In this document: piece after piece, positions 16,369 through 25,698 of the stretch
How positions within the stretch are numbered: the stretch's first letter is position 1
Layout: each line of letters opens with the position of its first letter
NCBI GenBank assembly: GCA_937991785.1
Contig: CALKMO010000358.1
Location: 1-36,933 of the forward strand
DNA length: 36,933 bases
From: an uncultured bacterium
Lineage (GTDB): Bacteria > Planctomycetota > SZUA-567 > H5-PLA8 > CALKMO01
Reading direction: 5' to 3'
Notes under the pieces: model-generated
Databases searched by the model: none
The model's input: the letters and a program-made list of their open reading frames with translations, nothing else
What the model was told of the DNA's origin: nothing
Translations under genes and position numbers: made by a program

Positions 16369-18702
16369 TTATCCGCGCGGAACGCGCGGCTGGGTCGGCG
16401 CGCGGTGGGAGATCTCGAACCCGCCGCGCTCTACCGCAACTCCTACGGGGCCTTCCTCCATAAACTTGGCCGTCAGAATCGGTCGCTTGCCTCGTTCCTG
16501 CGACAATATCAGAAGCTCGAAAAAACCGCCTAGGCTCCGGACATCAAATCTGAAGGCTTCCCAGGGTTGCTCCGCAGACGAGTTGCCGATGCCGCCGATA
16601 TGCATGGACACCAGGAAATAATCCCTTGCCGATCGGCGAGCCGGCGATAACTCCAGCCTCCATTTGCCGGCTTCTCCATGGGCGCCGGAAGGCGGGTAGT
16701 TCATTCCTGACTGGCCGCCTCCTGTGCCGTCAACCCAGAACTCGTACCCGTCGCCTCCAACAGCCCTGACGCGCCGTTCCGCAGGCAGGAGAGGCCATAT
16801 CGTGAGCCTCCCCCCGCCATGTTCGACGACGAACGGCCCGTCAGGCGGGAGAAAGGATATCCCTGCATCTGGCCTCGATAGTTCTCCTCCGGTCTCGACT
16901 ACAGCAGGCGCTTCGATCGAATGAAGAAGCCATTTTTTCTCCATCGAGGCCCTTGTCGCCTCCACCCTGTCGAACACCACAAGCCAGTCCGGCGGCGCGA
17001 ACACGATTTGCCTTACTGCCTCCTCCACCCGCCTTGACGGATTCGTGCCCTTGCCGGACCACCTGTAGGTGTAGGCGCGCGTGGCATCGCCGGCGGCGTA
17101 GACAAGCTCCGGGCGCATGCGGTCGGGACGCGCCTCGAATGCCAGCAGCCGGCTCATCTCGAATTCGTCCGCCAAACGCGCAGCCCTTTCCTCGGTGAGG
17201 GGCGCGTGCGGTCCTCCGGTGGAATCGTTTGGGGGCTGATGGCTCAGCGCAACCAGCCGCTGCCCGCCGTCGTTGGAGACCGGCAATCCGTATCTGCCCG
17301 GCCACGAACGTTCCGAAGGATCGAGGACCAGTATGCCGTTATGGGCTATCGTGCGAGCTGCGTAGCACGGGCGGTGGGATGTATGGTAGTGCCCGCCGCC
17401 CGAATCCACGGCCAGCGCTCCGCGGCAGAATACCGTGAAGCAATTGTGATCCAAGTGGTTGTGCCATCCGAAATGCCTGCCGCAGCGGAACGTAACCATG
17501 GAGGCGGCATCGCCCCAGTCGGATCGCAGCAGCAGCAGCGGGCCGGCGCGCGCAGCCAGAGGCAGGGAGCGGCAGACCGGAACCTCGCCGAGTCCCTCTT
17601 CGCTGCAGGAGCCGTTGCCGCCGCGCGCCGGCAGGGCGTCCGGCAAAGCGCAGAGGAGATGGTGGACGGGCAACGAATTATCCTCGAAAGTTCCGCATCT
17701 CCGCAGGAAAGCGGCGAAATCGGGGCGCGGCGTCCTGGCGTGCAGGATCGTAAGGATAGTGTTTATATATGATCGCCCGACGCGATAGGGCGCGGCATCT
17801 CCCCATACGGCGATGCGGCCGTCGGGGCGTATCGTAAGCAGCATGGCTTCGCCGGCCGCCGCAAGTTCCGGCCAGACGGGGCCGCAATCGCCCAAGTCTG
17901 TCGCGTGGGTCCAGAGTTCGGCCATCTTGACGCATTCCCACACGTCTATGTGGTGGTAGGCTCCGGTGGACTCCCACAGGCAAGAGAACCCCGCTCCGCC
18001 ATCCGCGCGGAGCGCGCTGTCCAGACAATGCACGGCCGCGCCGGGCCTGTGGAAATCCTGCATCTTCACCGGATCGGTCCGAAAGCCTGTGAAATGGTAG
18101 CGCCACATGGTCCGCAACATCGTTCCGTCTTCCACCGACGGGTAGTCGCGGCCTACAGCCAGCGCGGCCGCTAGGATGCCGGATTGCAACCCCAAGGAGT
18201 AGTTGTGCCAGTCGTCGAGGATGTAGCGGTCCAGCAGTTCTCCCATCGCGCGCCGCCCGAACATCGCCACGAACTGCGCCGCATCGCGGGCGATGCCGGC
18301 CTGTTCCCAGCGATCATGGAACCAGTCGTACAGGTATGCCGCCGCTTCGGCAGCTTCGCCCCATGCATCGTATGAGCCCCATATCCGCTCGACGTACTCC
18401 TCCAGCGCCTCCAACATCCGCCTGGCCGCAGCCGCGTACCTTTCGTCGCCGGTCAGCCGCCATGCCACACCAAGGGCGAGCGCTTTGCGCTCCAGCGAAT
18501 AATCCTTCGGCATCTCTCGGAAAGCCCACTGCATGCTCGGCCCTTGCAAGTACTTCTCCAGCGTCCGGAGCAATATGACGCGCCACGGCCTTCTGAATCC
18601 GCGGCTAGCCCGCTTCAAAGCCCGCAAACCTCCCGGCGCCAGCCACAACCTCGGGTGCTCCTCCCTTAACTTGGGCAGCCGTCTGCTTCCAATGCGTCCC
18701 AT
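16369..18702 (-). CDS. Heparinase II/III-family protein (putative polysaccharide lyase)
   Basis: This 777-residue protein has the two-part layout of heparinase II/III-like lyases. An alpha/alpha-toroid makes up the N-terminal half (about 70-350). It includes DDWHNYSLGLQSGILAAAL (163-181) and ESTGAYHHIDVWECVKM (244-260). A beta-sandwich half begins near 388. Its hallmark is FGWHNHLDHNCFTVFCRG (411-428), followed by VDSGGGHYHTSHRPCYAART (432-451) and AHNGILVLDP. These enzymes cleave uronic-acid-containing polysaccharides by beta-elimination. The His and Tyr residues around 413-447 are candidates for metal binding or catalysis. No signal peptide is visible, which is unusual for such lyases and suggests a cytosolic oligosaccharide lyase. 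The start at 18702 has a textbook AAGGAGG seven bases upstream. The substrate is unknown. It diverges from the transglutaminase gene. Confidence 0.85.
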   Translation of the reverse strand: MGRIGSRRLPKLREEHPRLWLAPGGLRALKRASRGFRRPWRVILLRTLEKYLQGPSMQWAFREMPKDYSLERKALALGVAWRLTGDERYAAAARRMLEALEEYVERIWGSYDAWGEAAEAAAYLYDWFHDRWEQAGIARDAAQFVAMFGRRAMGELLDRYILDDWHNYSLGLQSGILAAALAVGRDYPSVEDGTMLRTMWRYHFTGFRTDPVKMQDFHRPGAAVHCLDSALRADGGAGFSCLWESTGAYHHIDVWECVKMAELWTHATDLGDCGPVWPELAAAGEAMLLTIRPDGRIAVWGDAAPYRVGRSYINTILTILHARTPRPDFAAFLRRCGTFEDNSLPVHHLLCALPDALPARGGNGSCSEEGLGEVPVCRSLPLAARAGPLLLLRSDWGDAASMVTFRCGRHFGWHNHLDHNCFTVFCRGALAVDSGGGHYHTSHRPCYAARTIAHNGILVLDPSERSWPGRYGLPVSNDGGQRLVALSHQPPNDSTGGPHAPLTEERAARLADEFEMSRLLAFEARPDRMRPELVYAAGDATRAYTYRWSGKGTNPSRRVEEAVRQIVFAPPDWLVVFDRVEATRASMEKKWLLHSIEAPAVVETGGELSRPDAGISFLPPDGPFVVEHGGGRLTIWPLLPAERRVRAVGGDGYEFWVDGTGGGQSGMNYPPSGAHGEAGKWRLELSPARRSARDYFLVSMHIGGIGNSSAEQPWEAFRFDVRSLGGFFELLILSQERGKRPILTAKFMEEGPVGVAVERGGFEISHRAPTQPRVPRG

Positions 18703-19043
18703 GCGATAGCCTCCTTATGCTGCCGTCGCTGTGCGCCCGCTGCTGGTATTGTCGAACGCGGTCGCGATCCTTCCCGCTTGCCGTGTCAAGGCTCGCCTCA
18801 GCCGATGCGGTTCCGCGGGGTCCCCCGCGCGCACGATGGGATATTTCCCTCCATGCGAACGGTCGGCGCACCGTATGTTCGCCCGCGCCGAATATGCTTC
18901 CACCGCATCGGATTGTCTGCAAGCTCAGACAGATCCGCCGTCTCTCCGTCCTCCGCCCCTTTCGCTTGTGCGCCGCCCGTCCGGAATGTATGTTGCCTCA
19001 GCGCGGCGCAAGTTGCCGCATCGTCAGGCAGAGAGGACAGCGG
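18703..19043. promoter_or_regulatory. Divergent promoter region with a 16-bp dyad
   Basis: This 341-base region separates the only plus-strand gene from the heparinase-like gene and must contain promoters for both unless transcription reads through. A dyad CGCGGGG-TC-CCCCGCG lies at 18814-18829, about 120 bases from one start codon and 220 from the other. It could be an operator shared by both genes, but GC-rich palindromes also arise by chance. The plus-strand frame remains open back to 18717, although no good start appears before 19044. I see no clear -35/-10 boxes. Confidence 0.4.
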
Positions 19044-22000
19044 ATGGCGAACTTTTCCAAGGTAATGGAGACGGCGGAGGTTATCGGGATTGTGCCGGCG
19101 CGCGAGGGAAACATGGAACTATACGGTGGCGCGGCTGCGGCGCCGGGAAAATATTCGATCGGACCGTCTCGGTCCCTGAAGCGCACGACCGCGGTGCCGC
19201 TTCAAGCCGCGATCGCGGCGGCCTTCGCAGCAGCGATATCCCTAGCGTACGGATGGACCGCGCCCGCCGGCGAATCCGGCCTGCCGGTCATCCCTGCAGT
19301 GCCGACCGCCGCTTCTGGCGCGCCTTCGCCGGCGACCGAAAAGGCCTTCGCCAAGCTGATAATCGCAGGCGACGCTTCGGAAGCGGACAGGGCTTTCGCG
19401 GCGGCTATCCGCGGGAACCCAAACGACGCATTCGCATACCTGGGCGCGAGTTGGTGCGCCAGGCTTTTCGGCCGCCATTCCGAGGCGGCGGAATACGCGG
19501 CGGCATCGCTCCGGACCGGCGCCTCGACGCCTTGGGCGGAGGTTTTCCTGCGGACGGCCGTCGAGACGCTGCCGACGGCTAAAAGCCGCGGAACATTCCT
19601 GGCGGCATGCGAGGCGGTCGAGAAGGCCCAGGATGCGAAGCCCGCGTTCAAGGCGCTGGTCCGGCGCGAACGTGCGACGGCGCTGCTGGCCGAGGGGCGT
19701 TCTGCGGAGGCTGCCAAGCTTCTTGATACGCTGAACATCGCAAGGGATTGGGCTATGATCGGTCCGTTCGACAACCGCGACAAGAGCGGTTTCGACGCCG
19801 AATACCCGCCCGAAAAAACCGCCGCCCTAGACTTGGAAGCGCCTCTCGACGGTCGGCTCGGAAAAGTCCGCTGGTTCCGGCCGGTAATACCCGATTCATC
19901 CGTCTGGGACGGCTGGGTGGACCTTGGGGAACTGATCGAGCCCAATCTGCATTCGGCCGCCTATGCCGTGACCTTCATCAAGGCCAGCGACGACAGGACC
20001 TGCGCCGTCAGGGTAGGCTGCGCCGGCGCGGTCAAGGTCTGGATAAACGACCGCCTCGCCATAACGCTCAACGAATACAACGACGCCTACTTCGAGAAAA
20101 CGGTCTGCCCGGCTTTCCTGCATAAGGGGTGGAACAAGATACTGGTCAAATCGGCGACCGTCGAAGGACCGTGGGGATTCGTATTGAGGGTCACTGAACC
20201 GGACGGGCGGCCGACGGAAGGGATCGAGTTCGATTCATCGGCGCGGGCCGCGGCCGAATACGCCGCCGAACGGACCGGGCGTCTGCCGCCGCTGGCCAGA
20301 GAGACCGTCGACGAAGGCGCGCCGGCATTCCTGCGGGCGATGGCCGAGGCTCAGCCGGAAAACGCTTTCGTTCGCGCGTGTTTGGGCACGGTTCTGCGCG
20401 GGAGACGGCTCGGCGACAGGGAGGAGCGGCAGGCCGAGGGCGCTTTCAGGCGCGCCGCCTCGCTGGCTCCCGAATGCCCGGTCTTCCCCCTACTGTACGC
20501 CCTGAGCGCATCCGACCGCAACATGGCGAGGCAGCATGTCGAGACCGTTGCAAACAAGAACCGGGAGCTGGCATGGCCGGCGGAAATCCTGGCGCGCTTC
20601 GCGCTCGATGCCGGGTTTCTCCACGATTGTGAAGATTATTGCCGGCGCTTGATAGACGACCGCCGGAACGCCGGAGGAATGGCGAAATACCTATTGGGTT
20701 GCGCTCTGCTGCGCCGCGGTTATCGCCCAGAGGCCAGGGCCATGCTGAGGGACGCGTACGCCGAGTACCCGCTTGTACCGGAAATCGCGTTGAAGCTGGC
20801 CGAGGCCGTGGATGCGCCGCCGGAGCGCCGCGCCGTCCTCAACCGAGCGCTGCGCCGGAACGCGGACTGCGCCGCGCTATCCAACGCGCTAGCCGATTCC
20901 CTCCTCCGTGCGGGCATGGCGCCGGAGGCCGCCGGCGCGCTCGAGGGATCGGCGAGGATCCGCCCCTTCGACGTCTCGACGAGATTGCGCTGCGCCGAAA
21001 TGAGACTCCGCTCCGGCGATACCCGAAAGGCCGCTGAAATGTATATCGCATGCTCCCGCCTGGCGCCGGGACGCTCGGATGTATACGAAAAGTGGGGAAT
21101 GGAGCGGCTGCGCGCGGGGGACGTTCCGGAGGCGGCCAGGCTCTGGGAGAAGGCCTTGGCGATCAAGCCCAACAACCCGATCCTGCAGGATCTGATGCGC
21201 GAGACTGGAGACGGGCGGGCGCGCGAGTTCTACGCGGATTTCCAGGTTTCGCTCAAGGATTTCGAGGGAAGGATCCCGACTCCGGAGGATTTTCCGGCAG
21301 AGAACGTAGTCTTCCTGCTGAACCAGGAGTACGTTCGCGTCAACGATAACGGCACGCACAGCCGAATGAGACGCGCGATCGCCAAGGTGCTGCGCGAGGG
21401 AGGCAAGGAGATCGTACGCACGCACAGGATCCCATACGACCAATCGCGGCAGACGGTGGAGGTGAAAAGGGCGGCGGTGATCGCCCCGGACGGCCGCGAA
21501 ACCGCCTCAGCGCGGATCAGCGACACTGCGATCCCGGCCACATACGGAGTGGAGACGAGGATATACGACGAGTACCACGACAAGGTCATCGTCTTCCCGG
21601 ACGTCGAGGTGGGATCCATCGTGGATTTGCAATACACCGTACGGGATGCCGGAGAAAACCCATATGGGGATTACTTCGCCGATTCCTTCCTGCTTGGCGG
21701 CGAGTATCCCGTCCTAAGGAACCAGTACATCCTCGATATCCCGGCCGACGCCCCGCGTCCTTTCAGGTTCAAGGTCGTCGGATCCGACCTGCGCCCGCGA
21801 GAGGTGCCGTCCGGCGAGCGCGGCAGGAAGACGATCATATGGGAGCGGTTCGATTCGCCGGGCATCCCCCACGAACACCTTATGCCGCCGTGGCCGGACA
21901 TGGTGCCCTCGGTCCAAGTCTCGACGTTTTCTGACTGGAACGAAGTGGGCGCATGGTATTGGAACCTTGCCAAGGAGCAGCTCGCGGCCGGCGAAGGCAT

Positions 22001-23096
22001 CGCTGCGAAGGCGGCCGAACTCGCCCGCGGCGCCGCCTCCACGGCCGAAAAGCTCAAGGCCGCGCACGATTTCGTGATAAAGGAGGTCAGGTACCTGGGC
22101 ATAGAGTTCGGGCGCTACGGTTACAAGCCGCACCGCGCTGAAGACACGTTGCGCTCGCTTTACGGCGACTGCAAGGACAGCGCTGCGCTGCTGTGCGCGA
22201 TCCTCAAGGAGCTAGGGATAGAATCCAGGCTGGTCCTGGTGCGCGCCGTGGACGACGGGGCGATACATCCGGATTCGCTGCCCTCTCCTCACTTGTTCAA
22301 CCACGCCATAGCCTATGTGCCGACGCCGGACGGCAAGGAGTATTGGATAGACTGCACCACGGACACCTTCGCGATGGGGGAGGTCCCGTTTGGAGACCAA
22401 GGGGCGAACGCGCTGATAGTCGAGCCGGGCGGCGGGCGGTTCGCTAAGATACCCAGGAGCTCCGCCCATGAGAATGGCATCAGGATATCGGCTGATTTCG
22501 ACGTGCGTCCGACGGGCGCAGCCGCGCTGACGGTGCGGGACAGGTGCCATGGCCAGTTCGCGCCCCAGTACAGGGCTATGGTCCAAACTCCAGGCAGGTT
22601 TAGACAGGAAATAGAGACCAGGATCGCCAGGCGATTCGCCGGGGCGTCGGTCAAGAACCTGCGCTTCGAGGACTGGTCGAAGCTTTCCTCGCCCATGTGG
22701 GTCGAGTACGAGGCGGAAATACCCTCGCTGGCCACGCCCAGCGGGGACAGGAAGGCCATCCCGTGCTCGTACTACAACTTGCGGCTGACAGAACGTTACG
22801 CACCCCAGACGGATAGAAAACACGATCTGGAGATGTGGTACCCTTGGAGCCAAAGGGTGGAAATATCGTACCGTCTTCCTAAAGAGATGAGACTGGCTTC
22901 GCTGCCCGACCCTGTGGACGTCGCCGAGCCTTTCGGGTACTATAAACGCACGGCAGGTCGCGAAGGGGAGACCGTAAGGATCGTGGAGGAATTCGTCCTG
23001 TCCAGCTCCCGGATACGCGCGGCAGACTATCAGGCCTTCAGGGCCTTCTGCGTCAAGGTGGACTCGCTCCAGGAAGCCAAGATTCTCCTGGAATGA
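19044..23096 (+). CDS. Exported TPR, DUF3857 and transglutaminase-like protein
   Basis: This 1350-residue multidomain protein is the only plus-strand gene. A hydrophobic segment at 51-70 marks export or anchoring. A TPR-like region with Ala-rich helices (about 95-230) is followed by a beta-rich segment opening with MIGPFDN at 238 and containing VKVWINDRLAI, a carbohydrate-binding-like pattern. More TPR helices run from about 400 to 720. A DUF3857 domain (about 745-905) and a transglutaminase-like domain (about 1000-1110) follow. The cysteine-protease-like triad is present: Cys1043 in YGDCKDSAALL, His1087 in FNHAIAY, and Asp1103 in YWIDCTTD. A beta-rich C-terminus completes it. The start at 19044 has GAGAGGA a few bases upstream; an ATG at 19113 would give a more ordinary signal peptide. 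DUF3857/transglutaminase pairs are common in Bacteroidetes and PVC bacteria, but their substrates are unknown. It converges on the glycoside-hydrolase-like gene 72 bases downstream. Confidence 0.85.
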   Translation: MANFSKVMETAEVIGIVPAREGNMELYGGAAAAPGKYSIGPSRSLKRTTAVPLQAAIAAAFAAAISLAYGWTAPAGESGLPVIPAVPTAASGAPSPATEKAFAKLIIAGDASEADRAFAAAIRGNPNDAFAYLGASWCARLFGRHSEAAEYAAASLRTGASTPWAEVFLRTAVETLPTAKSRGTFLAACEAVEKAQDAKPAFKALVRRERATALLAEGRSAEAAKLLDTLNIARDWAMIGPFDNRDKSGFDAEYPPEKTAALDLEAPLDGRLGKVRWFRPVIPDSSVWDGWVDLGELIEPNLHSAAYAVTFIKASDDRTCAVRVGCAGAVKVWINDRLAITLNEYNDAYFEKTVCPAFLHKGWNKILVKSATVEGPWGFVLRVTEPDGRPTEGIEFDSSARAAAEYAAERTGRLPPLARETVDEGAPAFLRAMAEAQPENAFVRACLGTVLRGRRLGDREERQAEGAFRRAASLAPECPVFPLLYALSASDRNMARQHVETVANKNRELAWPAEILARFALDAGFLHDCEDYCRRLIDDRRNAGGMAKYLLGCALLRRGYRPEARAMLRDAYAEYPLVPEIALKLAEAVDAPPERRAVLNRALRRNADCAALSNALADSLLRAGMAPEAAGALEGSARIRPFDVSTRLRCAEMRLRSGDTRKAAEMYIACSRLAPGRSDVYEKWGMERLRAGDVPEAARLWEKALAIKPNNPILQDLMRETGDGRAREFYADFQVSLKDFEGRIPTPEDFPAENVVFLLNQEYVRVNDNGTHSRMRRAIAKVLREGGKEIVRTHRIPYDQSRQTVEVKRAAVIAPDGRETASARISDTAIPATYGVETRIYDEYHDKVIVFPDVEVGSIVDLQYTVRDAGENPYGDYFADSFLLGGEYPVLRNQYILDIPADAPRPFRFKVVGSDLRPREVPSGERGRKTIIWERFDSPGIPHEHLMPPWPDMVPSVQVSTFSDWNEVGAWYWNLAKEQLAAGEGIAAKAAELARGAASTAEKLKAAHDFVIKEVRYLGIEFGRYGYKPHRAEDTLRSLYGDCKDSAALLCAILKELGIESRLVLVRAVDDGAIHPDSLPSPHLFNHAIAYVPTPDGKEYWIDCTTDTFAMGEVPFGDQGANALIVEPGGGRFAKIPRSSAHENGIRISADFDVRPTGAAALTVRDRCHGQFAPQYRAMVQTPGRFRQEIETRIARRFAGASVKNLRFEDWSKLSSPMWVEYEAEIPSLATPSGDRKAIPCSYYNLRLTERYAPQTDRKHDLEMWYPWSQRVEISYRLPKEMRLASLPDPVDVAEPFGYYKRTAGREGETVRIVEEFVLSSSRIRAADYQAFRAFCVKVDSLQEAKILLE

Positions 23097-23168
23097 AATC
23101 GAGACCGCCGGCGAAATTCAGCCGAGGCGGAGCGATTCGCGCGGCGAGGCTCTGCCGCCGAGGTCGCC

Positions 23169-25370
23169 TTATTCCTTAGATCCGCTCCCGAACTCGAAGG
23201 CGCTCGTGGGATCTCCGCAGTAATCGTGCGTATCGCGGAGTTCCCTCTCTCCCAGGCAGCGGCTGCCGGATCCGGGCCGGAGGATGACGACGGCGGCCGT
23301 CCGGAAATCGGGCATGTCCACTACGAGCAGCCCGTTCTTCGTCCTGTAGAAATCGCTCCGCCGCGGTGACGGTTCTCCGGCGTAGTGAATCCTGACGTCG
23401 CCCAGACGTTCGTCGCGCTCCAACCGGAAGGCGACATATGGGGCAACCACTCGCCTCCCGCCCTGATCGAATATGCTGGTCCAGTCGGTCGCCACCCCGG
23501 CTACGTAATCGCCGTCCGGGCGGACGTATATCTGCCCATGCAACCCGCAGCTGAATTTCACCGGGTCTTTCTCGAAACACACTACTCGCCGGCGGAAATG
23601 CTCGTACAGCGGCAGATAGGCGCCGTACAACTTCTTCCAGAATTCGAATTCCCTGTCGTCGGTCCGCCACTTCCCGTTCGGCAGCTTCGGCCATCCGCCG
23701 AGGACCACGCAACGCTTCAGGTATTCCTCCTCGGGCTTGTCCTTGGTCGTCCACATGTAGTAGAACGGTTTGGCGACGCAACACCAGAAATATTTGGCTT
23801 CCGATTCCTCGCCGCTGCCCTCCAAGAGCATCCCGTCCACGAACCGCATCGTCTGGATCGTTCTCGGTTTGTTGGCGAAACAATCGAGGCCGCGCTTGAC
23901 GAGCAATCGCGACAGCTTTTCCTGAAGGCGGGCTAGGCCGAAAGAAATGTTGTAGGCGGGCTTGCCGTTGACCGCGGTCACGCCGTCGTCGGCGCCGGTA
24001 TCAAGTTCGAAATGGCGGAAGCAGTCCAGAAAAAACCCGTCCAAGCCCGGATAAGCGGCAATGGCGTCGGCGGCGTTTCGCAATATATGCCTGCCGAACG
24101 GCTTCGAGGGATCCGGATTCATAAGGTGACAGAAATGCCATCCCGAAGGCGCCGGTTCCCCCGCCTCCGTCATCGCCATGCACTCCGGCCACCGCTTCTC
24201 GACCTCGGGCCTGTACCCGTCCGAGAAATTTATGTAGTAGTGCGTCGAGACCCCGCGTTCCTTGAACGTTCTGACCGCTTCGGCTATCCGCTCCCTGTTA
24301 AGCCTGGCCTCCCCTCCCCGCAGGTTGGCATCCCCGCTGCGGCCCAGCAACCTGTCCTCCAAAGACCTGACTGTTTCCCACTCCTCCTCTTCTGGAAAGT
24401 ACTCTCCGTACCAAGGGAAGTGGCCGTGAAGCTCAAGGTACTTCAGTCCGAGCGGGATCGCCCTATCGAGTTCCTTTACGGTATGGACGCCCCCGCAGTG
24501 GAACACGCCCGCTCGGTCCCACGCGGCGTCCGTCGGAGGGAAGAAATACCTTTTGTAGAGTCTGACGACCTTCCCCATCCCGAGCCGCCAGTCGCCGCCG
24601 TGGAACAGCAGCCGGATCCCTGTCCGGCACGGCGCGCTTCCGCGCATGCCTATGTAAGAGTGCACCGTCTCGAGATATGGATAATCTTCCCAGTGCGGAA
24701 CTGAAAAATATTGCGACCAGTTGAAGTGCCGCTCTCCGTTTGAGAACTGAAACTTGGCCGATGGTATGTTGCGGTCGAAATGCTCGCATACGGTGAACCC
24801 GACGTCCAGCTTCCCGCTGTAATGGCAGAACACCGGAACGGCTACCTCCCTGTTCCCGAAGTACGGTCCCTGGTTGTACATGAATTCGAAGCTGGTCATC
24901 CCGTCGAACGTAAACGGTACGCCGGCGGCCGGGGCCCAGACATCCCAGCCAGCTATCAGCGGCAGGAAGAATACGACCTTGACTTGGCGTATGGATGCGC
25001 GTCCGCCGTCTTGGCGCAGCTCAACCTCCCAATCCAAGCAGCTTCCCTTCGCTGCAAACTCGACCCTGACGGAGAACGGCGCGCCCCGGAATCGCTTCTC
25101 GAAGACGGCAGATCGAGCAGTCCGGCGCAACCATTTTACATGCGCGCCGGTTTCGAAATCGCTATACCATCGCCGCGAAGACTCGTCGAACACACATATC
25201 CCGCCGATGTATCCTTCTATCGGCCGTCTCAGCTGCGCGAAGAGATCGGCGCCCGAAGCTCCCCACCTAAGAGATCGCATCCATCCCGTCGCCCCATCAA
25301 GCAGGACGCGGAACCCGTTCCCCGCAACGCGCACTGGTTCGCGAATCTTCCTGAATTTCTCGCCCTTCAT
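23169..25370 (-). CDS. Glycoside-hydrolase-like protein (alpha-galactosidase-type TIM barrel)
   Basis: The 733-residue protein has a beta-sandwich N-terminal part (about 1-280, with LDWEVELRQDGG and FTFDGMTSFEFMYNQGP). A probable TIM barrel follows, with GLKYLELHGHFPWYGEYFPE, VSTHYYINFSDG, and LDGFFLDCFRHFE. The two aspartates of the last segment, near residues 444 and 448, sit where retaining glycosidases of the GH27/36/31 type hold a catalytic acid. MLLEGSGEESEAKYFW later in the chain looks like another active-site strand. A beta-rich C-terminus closes the protein. I cannot place it in a defined GH family. No signal peptide is seen. The ATG at 25370 follows a GGGGGA by nine bases; the GTG at 25403 has none. 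A role in releasing sugar from an oligosaccharide made by the heparinase-like enzyme is an inference. Confidence 0.7.
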   Translation of the reverse strand: MKGEKFRKIREPVRVAGNGFRVLLDGATGWMRSLRWGASGADLFAQLRRPIEGYIGGICVFDESSRRWYSDFETGAHVKWLRRTARSAVFEKRFRGAPFSVRVEFAAKGSCLDWEVELRQDGGRASIRQVKVVFFLPLIAGWDVWAPAAGVPFTFDGMTSFEFMYNQGPYFGNREVAVPVFCHYSGKLDVGFTVCEHFDRNIPSAKFQFSNGERHFNWSQYFSVPHWEDYPYLETVHSYIGMRGSAPCRTGIRLLFHGGDWRLGMGKVVRLYKRYFFPPTDAAWDRAGVFHCGGVHTVKELDRAIPLGLKYLELHGHFPWYGEYFPEEEEWETVRSLEDRLLGRSGDANLRGGEARLNRERIAEAVRTFKERGVSTHYYINFSDGYRPEVEKRWPECMAMTEAGEPAPSGWHFCHLMNPDPSKPFGRHILRNAADAIAAYPGLDGFFLDCFRHFELDTGADDGVTAVNGKPAYNISFGLARLQEKLSRLLVKRGLDCFANKPRTIQTMRFVDGMLLEGSGEESEAKYFWCCVAKPFYYMWTTKDKPEEEYLKRCVVLGGWPKLPNGKWRTDDREFEFWKKLYGAYLPLYEHFRRRVVCFEKDPVKFSCGLHGQIYVRPDGDYVAGVATDWTSIFDQGGRRVVAPYVAFRLERDERLGDVRIHYAGEPSPRRSDFYRTKNGLLVVDMPDFRTAAVVILRPGSGSRCLGERELRDTHDYCGDPTSAFEFGSGSKE

Positions 25371-25509
25371 GCCGTTCTTCCCCCATCGGTCGCTCCGCGC
25401 CACGTTGCGGTTCGACCCGTTTTTGCCCTCCCGAGCCGTCCGCGCTCTGGGCCCGAGTCTCCCGATATTGATTCAGCCCCCCCCTCTTGCCTTATTGCTG
25501 CGCCATTTT
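25371..25509. other. Short leader region with a run of eight C/G
   Basis: Upstream of the glycoside-hydrolase-like gene, an 8-C run on the plus strand (25477-25484; G8 on the transcribed strand) lies about 110 bases from the start codon. Runs this long are prone to slippage and could tune promoter spacing. No promoter boxes are clear, and nothing else is visible here. Confidence 0.3.
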
Positions 25510-25698
25510 CTATGTCGGGCACAGCCGTCTCGGATAAGGAAGCGAGAAAGCCGGCGAGCGCATGCTGCGTTCGGCGGATCGCGCTCCCGGCGCCACATAT
25601 TTCCGAACGGCTTCCCAGGGCATGGTCCGACCGTTGCGCCAGTCATCCTCCCGAAGAATCTTTATCGCCCAAGCATCTCCGTTCGATCTTCGCCGCAT
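25510..25698 (-). CDS. Possible 62-residue small protein, coupled to the gene upstream
   Basis: An ATG at 25698 overlaps the stop TGA of the upstream membrane-anchored protein in TGATG, which is a common translational-coupling arrangement. The 62 codons end with TAG at 25510. The peptide begins MRRRSNGDAWAIKILREDDW and contains MPWEAVRKYVAPGA; it is basic and without a membrane segment. No family is recognised. Third-position G+C is moderate and the C-terminal third is rich in Arg, Pro and Ser, so the frame may be spurious. Confidence 0.25.
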   Translation of the reverse strand: MRRRSNGDAWAIKILREDDWRNGRTMPWEAVRKYVAPGARSAERSMRSPAFSLPYPRRLCPT

